Both the position numbers and the translations under genes were made by a program. Shown here piece by piece: positions 17,480 to 27,529 of a stretch of 64,000 bases of DNA. Below the pieces are notes generated by a model that saw only the letters and a list, made by a program, of their open reading frames with translations, had not been told where the DNA came from and ran no database searches. Position 1 is the first letter of the stretch, and each line of letters begins with the position of its first letter. Source of the stretch: Fimbriiglobus ruber (GTDB taxonomy: Bacteria; Planctomycetota; Planctomycetia; Gemmatales; Gemmataceae); assembly GCF_002197845.1 (NCBI RefSeq), contig NZ_NIDE01000019.1:248001-312000 (forward strand). Direction: 5' to 3'.

Positions 17480-20400
17480 ATGCGATACCTCTCGGTCCTT
17501 GCCTTGCTGTTGGCCGTCGTGCCGCTTCCGGTCTTTGCTCAGCGGGACGCTAAAATCCCGGACCCCGATCCCGAACTCGAGCGCAAGACGTTCATCGTCC
17601 CGGACGGCTTCGAGGTCAGCCTGTACGCGGCCGACCCATTGCTCGCCAAGCCGATCCAGATGAACTTCGACCCGCAAGGGCGACTCTGGGTCGCGTCCAG
17701 CGAGGTTTACCCGCAGATCAAGCCGGGCGAGAAGGCCCGCGACCGCATCGTCATCCTCGAAGACACCAACGGCGACGGGAAAGCGGACAAGACCACCGTC
17801 TTCGCCGACGGCCTGCTCATCCCCACCGGCGTCGCCCCCGGAGACGGCGGCGCCTACGTCGCGGACAGCACCGACCTGGTTCACTTCTCCGACCCCGACC
17901 CCGCGACCGGGAAGGCCCGGAAGAAGTCGATCGTCCTCTCCGGCTTCGGCACCGAGGACACGCACCACATCGTCCACACGTTCCGGTGGGGGCCGGACGG
18001 GATGCTGTACTTTAACCAGTCGGTTTACATCCACAGCCACCTCGAAACGCCCAACGGCGTCCGCCGGCTGAACGCGGGCGGGATCTGGCAGTTCCGCCCG
18101 GAAACACTCGATTTGAACGTGATCGCCAAGGGGTTTGTGAACCCGTGGGGGACGCAGTTCGACCACTGGGGGCAGACGTTCGCCACCGACGGTGCTTACG
18201 GCGAAGGAATCAACATCCTCATGCCCGGCGCCTTTTACTTCTGGAACGGCTACGGCGTCGGTCGGCTGCTCCAAGGGCTGAACCCCGGTAGCCCGAAGCA
18301 CTGCGGGCTGGCCGTCCTCAGTGGCCGGCATTTGCCCGAGGAATACCGCGGCAACATGATCACGAACGACTTCCGCGGCCACCGCGTCTGCCGGTTCGTG
18401 TTGAAGGAAGACGGTTCAGGCTACGCCTCTCAGGAAAAGCAGGAACTCATCAAGAGTACGCACCCGGCCTTCCGCCCGATCGACGTGGCAATGGGTCCGG
18501 ACGGCGCGGTTTACGTCGCCGACTGGTACAACCCGATCATCCAGCACGGTGAAGTCGACTTCCGCGACCCGCGCCGCGACCACACGCACGGCCGCATCTG
18601 GCGGATCACCGCCAAGGGCCGCCCGCTCGTCGAAAAGCCGAAGCTCGTCGGGGTGTCGGTGGCCGAACTGCTTGAGCAGTTGAAGGCCCCCGAAGACTGG
18701 ACCTGCCTCATGGCCAAGCGCGTCCTCAAGGAACGCGGGGCGAAAGAGGTGCTGCCCGAACTGGCCGCGTGGGTGTCGAAGCTCGACCCCGCGCAGCCCG
18801 ATTTCGATCACCACCGCCTCGAAGCCCTCTGGACCTACCAGTCGCTCAACGTGGTCGAACCGAAACTGTTGGACGCGGTGCTGAACTCCAAGGACCACCA
18901 CGCCCGTTCGGCCGCCTGTCGCGTGGTCGCCGCGTGGGCGGATCGGCTCCCGAACCCGCTCGAACTCCTCGCCCCGCGGGTGGCCGATGACCACCCGCAA
19001 GTCCGGCTCGAAGCGGTCCGCGCGCTCGGCCACGTCCCGACGGCGCGGGCGGCCGTGGTCGCGGCCCAGGCGCTCGACAAGCCGGTCGACAAGTGGCTCG
19101 ATTACGGCCTCTGGCTGACCATGCGCGACCTCGCCCCACAGTGGCTCGACCAGGTCCGCGCCGGCACCCTCGACTTCAACGGCAACCCCCGCCACCTCGT
19201 CTTCGCGCTCGAAGCTGCGGCGTCGGGCGATGTGGTGAAGCCGCTCATGGCGCTGCTGAATTCCGGCAAACTAGCCAAGGATCGCGAGCCGGACGTGTGG
19301 CTGGTACTCGCCCGCCTCGGCGGCCCGGCGGAACTGGGCTATGTCCTCGGTAAAGCGAATCAGGCGCCGGAAGCCTGGAAGGGCCGGTTGCTCACGGCGA
19401 TCGAAGAAACGGTCCGCACGCGGAAGGTCGGCGCTCCGGCGAATACCGATCTGCTCCACTCGTTCGCGGACACGGAAGCCGGGCTCCCCCGCCAGGCGGC
19501 CGCCCACCTGATCGGTCTCTGGAAGCTCGAAGCCTTCCGCGCGACTCTGCAAAACCTCGCCAAGAACGAGGCGTCCAAAACGACCGTGACCCAGCAGGCC
19601 GACCCGCAGGTTCCCGTGGCCGACCGCCGAGCCGCGTTCGAGGGATTGGCCCTCCTGGGCGGTGACGCGACCCGGAAGTTTCTGGACCAGATGGCCGCCC
19701 CGGATCGGGCGCCGCTCACCCGGCAACTGGCGGTGACGGCGCTCGCGAGTGTCGACATGACCGCGGCCGCCCGGAAGGCGGTCGAGGTGCTGGCGGCCGG
19801 ACCGGCGACGGACGATCTGGTCGACGTGTTCGCGGCAATCGTCCAGCGGAAGAACGGACCGGCCGCCCTCACGACCGCATTGGCCGGGAAAAAGTTGCCC
19901 GCGGACGTGGCCAAGATCGGCATCCGGGCCGCCCAGGCGACCGGCCAGCCGGACGCGAAACTCGTGGCCGCGCTGACGACGGCCGGCAGCCTGACCGAAA
20001 CCAAGCTGAAGCTGGCCGGCAAGGAACTCGACCAGTTCGTGGACGACGTCCGCAAGTCGGGCGATCCCGCCCGCGGCGAGGCGGTGTTTCGCCGGGCGAC
20101 GATGGTCTGCCTCAAGTGCCACGCGATCGCCGGGGCGGGCGGGCAGGTCGGCCCGGACATGTCGAGCATCGGGGCGAGTGCCCAGGTCGACTACCTGATC
20201 GACTCGCTGCTCAACCCGAGCGCGAAGATCAAGGAGGGCTACAACTCGCTGATCGTGACGACCGTGGACGACCGCGTGTACACGGGCATTAAGGTTCGCG
20301 AGACCAAGACCGAACTCGTCCTGCGGGACGCCGAGGACAAAGAAACGGTCATCCCGGTCGGCGACGTGGCCGTGCGGAAGGACGGCAAATCGCTGATGCC

Positions 20401-20944
20401 GGAAGGACTGGTTGATTCCCTCACGCGGCAAGAACTCCTCGACCTGACGCGGTTCCTGTCCGAACTCGGCAAGGGGTCTTACTCCGCGGCGCCGGGCCGG
20501 GTCGTCCGCCGCTGGCAGGTGGTCCAGCCGACGAACGACCTGTTCACCGTCATCTTCCGCGACCGGCTCGCCGGGGTCGCTTCCCCGACCGCGACGACCG
20601 TCAGTTGGCTGCCCGCGTACAGCCTCGTCTCCGGCGACCTACCGCTCGAAACCGCCCCGAAGTTCAAGGCCGGCTTCGGCGAGACGATGACCCGGATGGC
20701 CCGGTTCCAGGTCGAGGTCACGTCGCCCGGGAAGGCGAAATTCCTGGTCAACGACCCGACCGGCCTGACCCTCTGGATCGACGGAAACCCGACGGACGCC
20801 GCGAAGGAAATCGTGGTCGACCTCCCGCAAGGAGTTCACGCGCTGACCTTCGCGATCGACAGCAGCCGAACGAAGCCGCTCCGCGTGGAGTTAGACGAGG
20901 TGGCCGGGTCGTCGGCCCGTGTCCGAGTGTTGGGCGGGAAGTAA
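17480..20944 (+). CDS. PVC-type heme-binding CxxCH protein with membrane-dehydrogenase-like propeller
   Basis: A 1154-residue exported protein (signal peptide MRYLSVLALLLAVVPLPVFA). Residues about 35-380 form the beta-propeller of the planctomycete membrane-bound dehydrogenase family (LEDTNGDGKADKTTVFADGL; MLYFNQSVYIHSH). Residues about 400-840 are alpha-helical and HEAT-like. A single c-type heme motif, CLKCH (877-881), lies in GEAVFRRATMVCLKCH, followed by GPDMSSIG. The C-terminus (about 1000-1154) is a beta-sandwich (PA14/LamG-like in appearance). Proteins of this type are very numerous in planctomycetes and are thought to pass electrons from carbohydrate or alcohol oxidation; the substrate is unknown. 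Confidence 0.9.
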   Translation: MRYLSVLALLLAVVPLPVFAQRDAKIPDPDPELERKTFIVPDGFEVSLYAADPLLAKPIQMNFDPQGRLWVASSEVYPQIKPGEKARDRIVILEDTNGDGKADKTTVFADGLLIPTGVAPGDGGAYVADSTDLVHFSDPDPATGKARKKSIVLSGFGTEDTHHIVHTFRWGPDGMLYFNQSVYIHSHLETPNGVRRLNAGGIWQFRPETLDLNVIAKGFVNPWGTQFDHWGQTFATDGAYGEGINILMPGAFYFWNGYGVGRLLQGLNPGSPKHCGLAVLSGRHLPEEYRGNMITNDFRGHRVCRFVLKEDGSGYASQEKQELIKSTHPAFRPIDVAMGPDGAVYVADWYNPIIQHGEVDFRDPRRDHTHGRIWRITAKGRPLVEKPKLVGVSVAELLEQLKAPEDWTCLMAKRVLKERGAKEVLPELAAWVSKLDPAQPDFDHHRLEALWTYQSLNVVEPKLLDAVLNSKDHHARSAACRVVAAWADRLPNPLELLAPRVADDHPQVRLEAVRALGHVPTARAAVVAAQALDKPVDKWLDYGLWLTMRDLAPQWLDQVRAGTLDFNGNPRHLVFALEAAASGDVVKPLMALLNSGKLAKDREPDVWLVLARLGGPAELGYVLGKANQAPEAWKGRLLTAIEETVRTRKVGAPANTDLLHSFADTEAGLPRQAAAHLIGLWKLEAFRATLQNLAKNEASKTTVTQQADPQVPVADRRAAFEGLALLGGDATRKFLDQMAAPDRAPLTRQLAVTALASVDMTAAARKAVEVLAAGPATDDLVDVFAAIVQRKNGPAALTTALAGKKLPADVAKIGIRAAQATGQPDAKLVAALTTAGSLTETKLKLAGKELDQFVDDVRKSGDPARGEAVFRRATMVCLKCHAIAGAGGQVGPDMSSIGASAQVDYLIDSLLNPSAKIKEGYNSLIVTTVDDRVYTGIKVRETKTELVLRDAEDKETVIPVGDVAVRKDGKSLMPEGLVDSLTRQELLDLTRFLSELGKGSYSAAPGRVVRRWQVVQPTNDLFTVIFRDRLAGVASPTATTVSWLPAYSLVSGDLPLETAPKFKAGFGETMTRMARFQVEVTSPGKAKFLVNDPTGLTLWIDGNPTDAAKEIVVDLPQGVHALTFAIDSSRTKPLRVELDEVAGSSARVRVLGGK

Positions 20945-20960
20945 ACTCTGACGGTTATTG

Positions 20961-21014
20961 GGGCGTGGTGGCGGTTCGAGTCAAACAGAATCGACTCGAA
21001 CCGCCACCACGCCC
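20961..21014 (+). terminator. Perfect 22-bp inverted repeat after the heme-protein gene
   Basis: Arms 20961-20982 and 20993-21014 are perfectly complementary with a 10-base loop, 17 bases after the stop codon. No T-tract follows, but the stem is long and GC-rich. Confidence 0.7.
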
Positions 21015-21248
21015 TAACGATTTCCCTGAAATTCAGCCACTGCTGCACTTCTCTCATCCGGCGGCCACAGCCACTCAACGCCGGGACAAACAATACTCAC
21101 GTCCGGCGCGTTATGTTTATACGCGAGAAATGCCCGCCCGATTGCGGATCACAAGATGAGGTACGCTTGGTCAGGTCTTCCAACACATGCGGTTTCTGCC
21201 GAATAGTCTATCGGGGAAGGATTTGTGGGCTTTGAGGAGGTAGCAGGG

Positions 21249-22612
21249 ATGCTTCTGAATCGTGTGATCGACCGGTTCCTCGCTCGTACTCCGATGGCCG
21301 TGGCGATTCGGGGCACGTTGGAGTACGCCTTCGCCCCGGAACCGCTCGATGCGATCTTCGAGGCGATTGTCGGCGACCGCGACGACCGGCAACTGCTGTT
21401 CTCGACGTGTGCGGACTTGATGGGCACGGTGGTCACCCGGGTGAACCGTTCGATGAGTGCCGCGTACCGGGCCGCCGAGGACATGCCGGTGTCCCTGTCC
21501 GCCGTGTACCAACGCCTGCCGCGGATGCCGCTCGCGGCGGGCCGCGAGTTGGTCCGACACACGGCCGAACGGCTCGAACCGGTGGTTCGGGCCATGAACG
21601 GGGCGGCGGCCGATCCGTTACCCGGGTACCGGACCAAAGTTCTCGACGGGAACCATCTGGCCCACACCCCGCGACGGCTCAAGATCCTGCGGGATGTCGC
21701 GGCCGGCCCCCTGCCCGGTCAATCCCTGGTGGTCCTGGACCCGGCTCTGGGATTGGCCCGGGATGTGATTCCGTGCGCCGACGGTCATGCCCAAGAGCGG
21801 TCCCTGCTGGAGGCCGTCATCGAAACGATTCGAACGAAGGATCTGGTGATCGCGGACCGGAACTTCTGCACCACCCGGTTCGTGTTCGGGATCGCGGCTC
21901 GGGGCGGGTCGTTCGTCATCCGTCGGCATGCCGCCACCTTGTCGTGGGAGAAGGAATCCGCCTGGGAATCCCGGGGTCGAACCGACACCGGGGCGTGGAG
22001 GAACAGACGATTGAGTTGATCGGCCCGGGTGACACCACATTGACCGTCCGTCGCATTCGGCTGACCCTGGATCAGCCGACACGAGATGGTGACCAGGTGA
22101 TCGAATGGCTAACGAATCGGCCGGCCCGTGCCGCAACCGCGGCCGTGGTGGCCAAACTCTACCAGGGTCGATGGACGGTGGAGGCCCTGTTCCACCGTCT
22201 GACGATGGTCCTGGGATGCGAGGTCGATACACGGGGCTACCCGCCGGCCGCATTGTTCGGGTTCTGTGTGGCGTTGGCGGCGAGCAATGCGTATGCGACG
22301 ATTCGGGCCGCCGTGCGGGGTGAGCACGGGCATGAGACCGCCGAGACGTTGTCGGACTTCTACGTGGCGGCCGAGTTGGAGCGGACCGTCGAGGGGATGA
22401 ACGTGGCGGTGCCCGACGAGGCGTGGGAGCCGATCCCCGGGTGGACGGCGGAGGAAATGGGGGCGTGGCTGCGGTCGATCATGCGACAGGCCCGCTTGGA
22501 ACGATACGAGAAAGCGAAACGGGGGCCGAAGAAACCCAAGCCGCGACGCACCCGGTTCGCGGCCAAAAAACACGTCGCCACCTCACGTTTGATCAGTGGT
22601 GAACAAACATAA
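21249..22612 (+). pseudogene. IS4-type transposase, frameshifted
   Basis: The ATG at 21249 is preceded by aggaggtag. The first part encodes the N-terminal region and two DDE aspartates (KVLDGNHLAH; LVIADRNFCT). Near 21994 the frame is lost: the sequence reads TDTGAWRNRR to a stop at 22019, whereas the -1 frame continues with VEEQTIELIGPGD and reaches the catalytic glutamate in YQGRWTVEALFHRL, ending with a basic tail. The best explanation is a one-base deletion in an IS4-family transposase; no slippery heptamer supports programmed frameshifting. I could not identify convincing terminal inverted repeats, so the element ends are not given. Confidence 0.8.
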
Positions 22613-22776
22613 ACTGTTGAAAGGGCTGGGTGGCGGTGGGCATCCCAGGTGCGGCGGTCCGGGATGCCGGGTCGAAGGTGGCCGAGGTCGCCAAGCCGAC
22701 GAGCGAGGAGTCGGGCGGCAAGACGTCGTTAAAAATCAAAAGAGGAAATCCGCGGACATTCGTCTTCCGCTTGTCG

Positions 22777-24534
22777 TCACCGTGGCAGGCCGGTCAGATC
22801 CGTCACGCGATACCCCCTGGGCACGACCTCCTGGGCCAGTTTGACGCACCGGGCCGCCGCCTCGGCGGGCGTTTTGCCGGCCGCCGGGGCGGCGGTGATG
22901 ACGACCGCCTGGTATCCGTTGACGCGGACCACCGAGGGAGATGCGAGAGCCTTCCGGACCTTGAGAATTTTTCCGAACGTGACCAAATCGCCGGTCGCGG
23001 AGCGAACCCTGAGATCTGTCAGATCATCAATCTCACGGGAGAACTCCGGTGAACCCTGGACGATCACCCGATACGTCTGGTTGAACTTATAGAAGTCGGT
23101 CGCATAGACTCCGCCGAGGGTCGCCTGAAGCGTGGTGAAGACGTCGTCCAGTTCCACTCCCGCTATGGCGCACCGATCGCGGTCGACGTTGACGGCGAAG
23201 TGCGGCAAGTCCGGCCCCGGGAACGCGGCCGGGCTCACCAGGCCCGGCTCTTTCTTTAACCTCGCGACGACGCGGTCCGCGACTTCGCGGTTCGACTCCT
23301 CGTCCGAAAAACCCAGGTTTGTTAGGGCAACCCGTACCGGAAACGCCTCTTTCCCCGGCGGCGCGCTGCCGACGCGGAACGCGGCCGCCGGGATCGCGGC
23401 GAGCGCGCGTTCGACGTCCGCCACGGTCGGTCCGCCCTCCGCGGGAACTTTGACGAGGATCTTGGCCGCGTTCGGCGTGCGCTCCTCCGCGAAGGCCGCA
23501 ACCGTCGGTTTCCCGGGAAGCCCGCGGACCAACTCCGCGGCCCGCGCGACGACCTTCTCGGTTTGCTCCGGCAAGGCCGTGCCCGGTACCCGCACATCGA
23601 CCTCCAGCAGGTGGTCCGCAGTTCGATCGGCGAAGACGTCGAACCGGATGCCCGGAGGCAGGTCGGCGTATTCCTCGACCTTGCGGAATTGGTCCGCGGT
23701 CAACCGTCCGGGCCACGCCGTAACAGCGACCAGCGCCGCCGGCTTTCCATTGAGGATGGCGAATCCGCCCGACACGAACCTAAATTCAACTCGGGCGACA
23801 TCCCTCAATCGGAGGATTTCTCCGGTCGCATTGGCTTTGAGGATTATGGACGAGAACTGATTGATGTCCGTGAGCCGGCCGGACGCGGTGACGGCATGCT
23901 GGAGCGCCGGACCGCGGATGATCCCGCCGGCCGCGATCGGTGTGTTCTGCCGCCGCAGCGCGTCGACCACGGTACCGACCGTCTGGCTGTAGGCGGTCAG
24001 TCTGGCCATGTTCAACTCGACCCGAACGAAGGGCTCATCGACACCAGCGATCCGAACGTCGACCACACCGGGGACGCGGACGAGTCCGAATTTGAGGCGG
24101 GGTGCAACGGATCCCGCCAGGAATTGTGCGTCGTGTGTGGCGTCCTCGCTGGTGAGGGCGAACCAGTACGTCGGCGGCCCGGCCGACAGTTTCCGGACCG
24201 GCATCCCGAATTGACGGCAGGGGGACGGGACCACGGGCAGAGCCAGATTCACCCGATTCTGCACCACGACCTGGGCGATATTCAGATCAGTCTTCGGGTC
24301 GAAAAACAGAGTGACCGTACCGGTACCGTCGGCGCGTGCCTCGGACTCGATCCGGGTTATTCCCTCGACGCCGGAAATCTGCTTGAACAGCGGAACTAGG
24401 ACCGTCTCGTCAACGGTCCGGGCGTCCGCCCCGGGGTAAGTCGCGCTGACCCGTATGACGTGGGCCGAGGGGTCGACGGCCGCGGCCGGGAGCGCACATG
24501 CCAATAGTAAAACGGCGGTGATCGCGAGTCGCAT
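22777..24534 (-). CDS. RND-efflux porter-domain protein lacking all membrane helices
   Basis: The start at 24534 gives a signal peptide (MRLAITAVLLLACALPAAAV), after which the sequence follows the first periplasmic loop of AcrB/MexB-type pumps (VSATYPGADARTVDETV; DLNIAQVVVQNRVNLALP; LTAYSQTVGTVVDALR; LRLRDVARVEF). It then passes directly, with no hydrophobic segment, into the second periplasmic loop (VDVRVPGTALPEQTEKVVAR; LPHFAVNVDRDR; VRVNGYQAVVITAAPAAGKT) and stops just where TM8 would begin. At 585 residues it is about half an RND pump, and none of the 12 helices is present. It cannot use the proton gradient as a canonical pump does. The upstream gene encodes the matching membrane-fusion protein. 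Confidence 0.82.
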   Translation of the reverse strand: MRLAITAVLLLACALPAAAVDPSAHVIRVSATYPGADARTVDETVLVPLFKQISGVEGITRIESEARADGTGTVTLFFDPKTDLNIAQVVVQNRVNLALPVVPSPCRQFGMPVRKLSAGPPTYWFALTSEDATHDAQFLAGSVAPRLKFGLVRVPGVVDVRIAGVDEPFVRVELNMARLTAYSQTVGTVVDALRRQNTPIAAGGIIRGPALQHAVTASGRLTDINQFSSIILKANATGEILRLRDVARVEFRFVSGGFAILNGKPAALVAVTAWPGRLTADQFRKVEEYADLPPGIRFDVFADRTADHLLEVDVRVPGTALPEQTEKVVARAAELVRGLPGKPTVAAFAEERTPNAAKILVKVPAEGGPTVADVERALAAIPAAAFRVGSAPPGKEAFPVRVALTNLGFSDEESNREVADRVVARLKKEPGLVSPAAFPGPDLPHFAVNVDRDRCAIAGVELDDVFTTLQATLGGVYATDFYKFNQTYRVIVQGSPEFSREIDDLTDLRVRSATGDLVTFGKILKVRKALASPSVVRVNGYQAVVITAAPAAGKTPAEAAARCVKLAQEVVPRGYRVTDLTGLPR

Positions 24535-24644
24535 GGTCGGTTCCTGAGAGGAGGCTAGCCGGTGAATACGAAACGACTTCACGCGGTCGGGCACGGGCAC
24601 CGTTTCGCACAACCGCCGCGTTGCACGGCGCGATTACTTGGTGG

Positions 24645-25790
24645 TCACTTCTCTCGACCGGTTTTCGGGCGACGCGCGGCCTCTTCCGGCTTCCGAAATT
24701 CAACTTCCACCCGGTCTCCATCGCTGATCAGTTGGATTCCCTCAAGAACGATCTTGTCGTTCACATCGAGTCCCTTATTGACGACAAAAAGATCATCGAC
24801 TTCGTGTTGGACGACGATCTTGCGCGGATGGACCTCATTATCCTTGCCGACGACGTACACATACCGCCCGTCGAGAATTTCAAACGTGACTCGCTGGGGA
24901 ATGACGGTGGCGTTCTTGACCGTCCGGCAGAACAGCACGGTGCCCGTCTGGCCGTGACGCAGCAGGCGGTCGGGGTTCGGGAAATCCGCGCGAAAGGGGA
25001 TGTTACCGGTTCCGTTGTTGAACCTGCCTTCGACGGTAACGGCCTTACTGGCGGCATATTTGAATTTGCTGTCGTTCGCCAGCACGAGTTCGGTTCGCTG
25101 GTCCTCGTGACGCTGGTCCATGTTGCCCATGTAATCGAGGTAGCGGGCTTCGGGGACGTTGAAATAAACCCACATCACGCTGTTATCCGACAGGGTCGTG
25201 AGAACATCTTTCCTTTCGACAAGGCTGCCCTCATGGATCATGAGGCGATCGAGTAACCCGTCAAAGGGTGCCCTGACAGTCGTAAAGTCCAGTTCGGCTG
25301 CCGCCAGGTCCGCCTTGGCCTGGGCTTTGGCCAGTTTGGCTTCGGAGAGTGCCACCTCGCGCTGTGAGACCACGGGCGGGTCGGTCGCGGCCAGCTTTTT
25401 GAGGTTGTCAAACTCGAGCCTGGCGACCCGGACCTCGGCCAATTCGGTGTCCAGCCTGGCCTTGTAAAGTATTGGTGAGACTCTGAACAGCACATCGCCC
25501 CTTTTCACCGCCTGGCCCTCCTTGACCGGAATCGGCTCGAGCTGCCCGTCCTGCAGGGCGCGGACTTCGATGTGCCGCTGGGCGAGGATCTGGCCGGCGT
25601 AACGATGCGTGACGACGACATCCGTGACCCTGGGGCTGGTGACCACGACCTTCGGCCGGAGGGGATCGGTACCAGCAGCCCCTGGCTTGACGCCCGGTTC
25701 CGCCGGGGCTTGGCCCCGGGCATCCGGGGACGCACCCCCGCCCCCGACGGCCAACCCGAAAACCCAGACGATCCGATGCGTCCGCATCAT
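24645..25790 (-). CDS. RND-type membrane-fusion (periplasmic adaptor) protein
   Basis: The start at 25790 (MMRTHRIVWVFGLAV) leaves a plausible export signal; upstream in-frame ATGs exist but give unlikely leaders. Its 381 residues have the HlyD/MexA order: lipoyl half 1 (HIEVRALQDGQLEPIPVKEG with GDVLFRV), helical hairpin (about 125-175, coiled-coil), lipoyl half 2 (DFTTVRAPFDGLLDR, the classic signature), beta-barrel and membrane-proximal domains (GRYVYVVGKDNEV, FVVNKGLDVNDKIVLEG). It would link an inner-membrane pump to an outer-membrane channel. Here its only visible partner, 110 bases downstream, is the helix-free RND protein. Confidence 0.88.
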   Translation of the reverse strand: MMRTHRIVWVFGLAVGGGGASPDARGQAPAEPGVKPGAAGTDPLRPKVVVTSPRVTDVVVTHRYAGQILAQRHIEVRALQDGQLEPIPVKEGQAVKRGDVLFRVSPILYKARLDTELAEVRVARLEFDNLKKLAATDPPVVSQREVALSEAKLAKAQAKADLAAAELDFTTVRAPFDGLLDRLMIHEGSLVERKDVLTTLSDNSVMWVYFNVPEARYLDYMGNMDQRHEDQRTELVLANDSKFKYAASKAVTVEGRFNNGTGNIPFRADFPNPDRLLRHGQTGTVLFCRTVKNATVIPQRVTFEILDGRYVYVVGKDNEVHPRKIVVQHEVDDLFVVNKGLDVNDKIVLEGIQLISDGDRVEVEFRKPEEAARRPKTGREK

Positions 25791-26241
25791 GGTGTCGAGC
25801 CCCAGCAGGGGGAAAGGGAAAAGTCGACAGCGCATCGCACTTCGCACACGCGAGGCGCAACCCGTCAGCCGCGACACCGGAAGCCAAGCCGCCCGCGTGC
25901 TCGTTCCGGCGAGATCGGCATTTGACAGCGTCTCGGCGGTCGCTGCAATCAGATTCCATTCTGGACGCTCGTGCCGAATGGATCCACTCCACCGTTCCTC
26001 ATTTGGGTTCCCAGTTGGCGCGCACGAAGCACGTCGGCGGTGCAAGAGATGCAAAAAATTCGTCCGCTTGGCTGGCCGCGGTCCCTCGCTCGGCCCCGGA
26101 ACCTTATTCCTGACTGGAGAGGGAATGTCCGCACCACTCGCACCCGGGAAATCGTAATCCGTCCTCCCGACTTCGGGATTTCTTCGCCGCGGGTTACTGG
26201 TATAGTGCGGCGGGGAAGAGTGCCGACCGGCGGGGAGGGCC
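25791..26241. other. Intergenic region between divergent operons
   Basis: About 450 bases separate the adaptor gene (minus) from the response-regulator gene (plus). Open frames here are arginine/proline-rich and unsupported; no clear promoter was seen. Confidence 0.4.
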
Positions 26242-27465
26242 ATGAGTGAATCCGTCCTGATCGTGGACGACGAAGACGGTGTCCGGCGAACGTTCCGCGA
26301 GTGGCTGACGACCGGCGGGCTGAACGTTAAGGTGTACGCGGCCGCGGACTCGGAGGCCGCCCTCCTCGTCGCCAACGAACACCCGATCGACCTCGCCGTC
26401 CTCGACTGGAACCTCGGGTCCGGGAGCGACGGGCTCCAACTTCTCGAAGACCTCGTCGAGTTCCACCCGGACGTGGTCGCGATCCTGGTCACCGGGTTCG
26501 CCAGTCAGGCGACGCCGCTGGAAGCCCTCCGGATGGGTGTTCGCGACTACCTGGACAAAAACCAGGATCTGAACAAGGAGACGTTCCTGGCCGCGATCCG
26601 CCGGCAGCTCGACAAGATTCGCCCGGCCAAGCGGCAGCGCGAGTTGAACATCAGTCTAGCCGCGTTCCGGGGTTCGGTCGAGAAGGTGCTGCCGCTCGTC
26701 CGGTCGGCGGCCGCCCTGAACGACCCGGTCCCGCTCCCGGAGGCGATCCACGCGCTCTTCCGTTTCCTACTCCGGGCGACCGGCGCGAAAGACGGGGCGT
26801 TGCTCGTCCGCAACATCGGCGCCGATGGCGTGGATACCGCGGCCGCCTACGGGATCGACGGCAAGTCGCTTCCCGCGCCGGCGGTTCCGTTCAATAAATC
26901 GCTGGCGGCGAGCGTGGTCAGTTTGCAAGACCCGTGCGTCATGAATGAGTTCGACCCCGCGGCGGCCGGGGCGGTCGAACTGATGCCGTTCGAGCGGGGG
27001 CGGAAGTCGATCCTGGCGGCCCCCCTCCGCGTCGGAGCGGGCATCCATGTTGTGTTGGAGCTGTTCGACAAACCGGTATTCACGGACGACGATCGCAAGC
27101 TGGTGGCCGCGGGAGCCGACATCGGGGCGGAGTTGCTCCGTCAGGCGCTCGCCGAGCGGCAAACACACCGGTTGTTGTTCGACGCCGTGGCTGCCGCCCT
27201 GAAGGCGAGCGACGACGTCAGCCGGACGCTCAGCTCTCCCCCGACCGGCGGGTCCGAAGCCCGGCCGTCGGACGCCGTGCTCGAACACCTGAAGAAAGGC
27301 ATGGCCGCCGACAGCAACGCGGTCGCCGACGCGGACACCGCCATAAAATTAGTCGAAGCCGTTCGCGTCCTGGCCGTTCGGCACGGACCGGCCGCCGTGA
27401 AGCATTGCATCCGCGTGGTCGAGAGCCTGCGCGGGACACTCGACGAGATTACCGGAACGGAGTAA
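26242..27465 (+). CDS. Response regulator with REC and GAF-like domains
   Basis: The ATG at 26242 follows ggggaggg. The REC domain (1-125) has the acidic pair D9/D10, phosphoacceptor D55 in LAVLDWNLG, T/S in LVTGFAS and K in YLDKNQ. A linker leads to a GAF-like domain (about 150-300: ALFRFLLRATGAKDGALLVR; SILAAPLRVGAGIHVVLELF), then a helical C-terminus. There is no HTH or catalytic output domain, so it probably acts by protein-protein interaction. It lies 64 bases upstream of the S8 peptidase gene, suggesting that the peptidase is its partner or output; no kinase is adjacent. Confidence 0.85.
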   Translation: MSESVLIVDDEDGVRRTFREWLTTGGLNVKVYAAADSEAALLVANEHPIDLAVLDWNLGSGSDGLQLLEDLVEFHPDVVAILVTGFASQATPLEALRMGVRDYLDKNQDLNKETFLAAIRRQLDKIRPAKRQRELNISLAAFRGSVEKVLPLVRSAAALNDPVPLPEAIHALFRFLLRATGAKDGALLVRNIGADGVDTAAAYGIDGKSLPAPAVPFNKSLAASVVSLQDPCVMNEFDPAAAGAVELMPFERGRKSILAAPLRVGAGIHVVLELFDKPVFTDDDRKLVAAGADIGAELLRQALAERQTHRLLFDAVAAALKASDDVSRTLSSPPTGGSEARPSDAVLEHLKKGMAADSNAVADADTAIKLVEAVRVLAVRHGPAAVKHCIRVVESLRGTLDEITGTE

Positions 27466-27529
27466 CGGCGGGCGGTCGGGGGCGTCCGGCGCCGGCGCTC
27501 CGCCCACACGCCCACCCTATTTTGAGACG

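Noticed and set aside
21980-22020. Programmed -1 frameshift in the IS4-type transposase
   Set aside because: No slippery heptamer or downstream structure was seen; a one-base deletion explains the break.
21060-22612. Terminal inverted repeats of the IS4-type element (ttatgttt/aaacataa)
   Set aside because: Eight-base match only, with poor extension; not enough to define ends.
24645-26492. Extended N-terminus for the adaptor protein
   Set aside because: The upstream 234 codons are arginine/serine-rich and include no domain; a signal-like start at 25790 is better.
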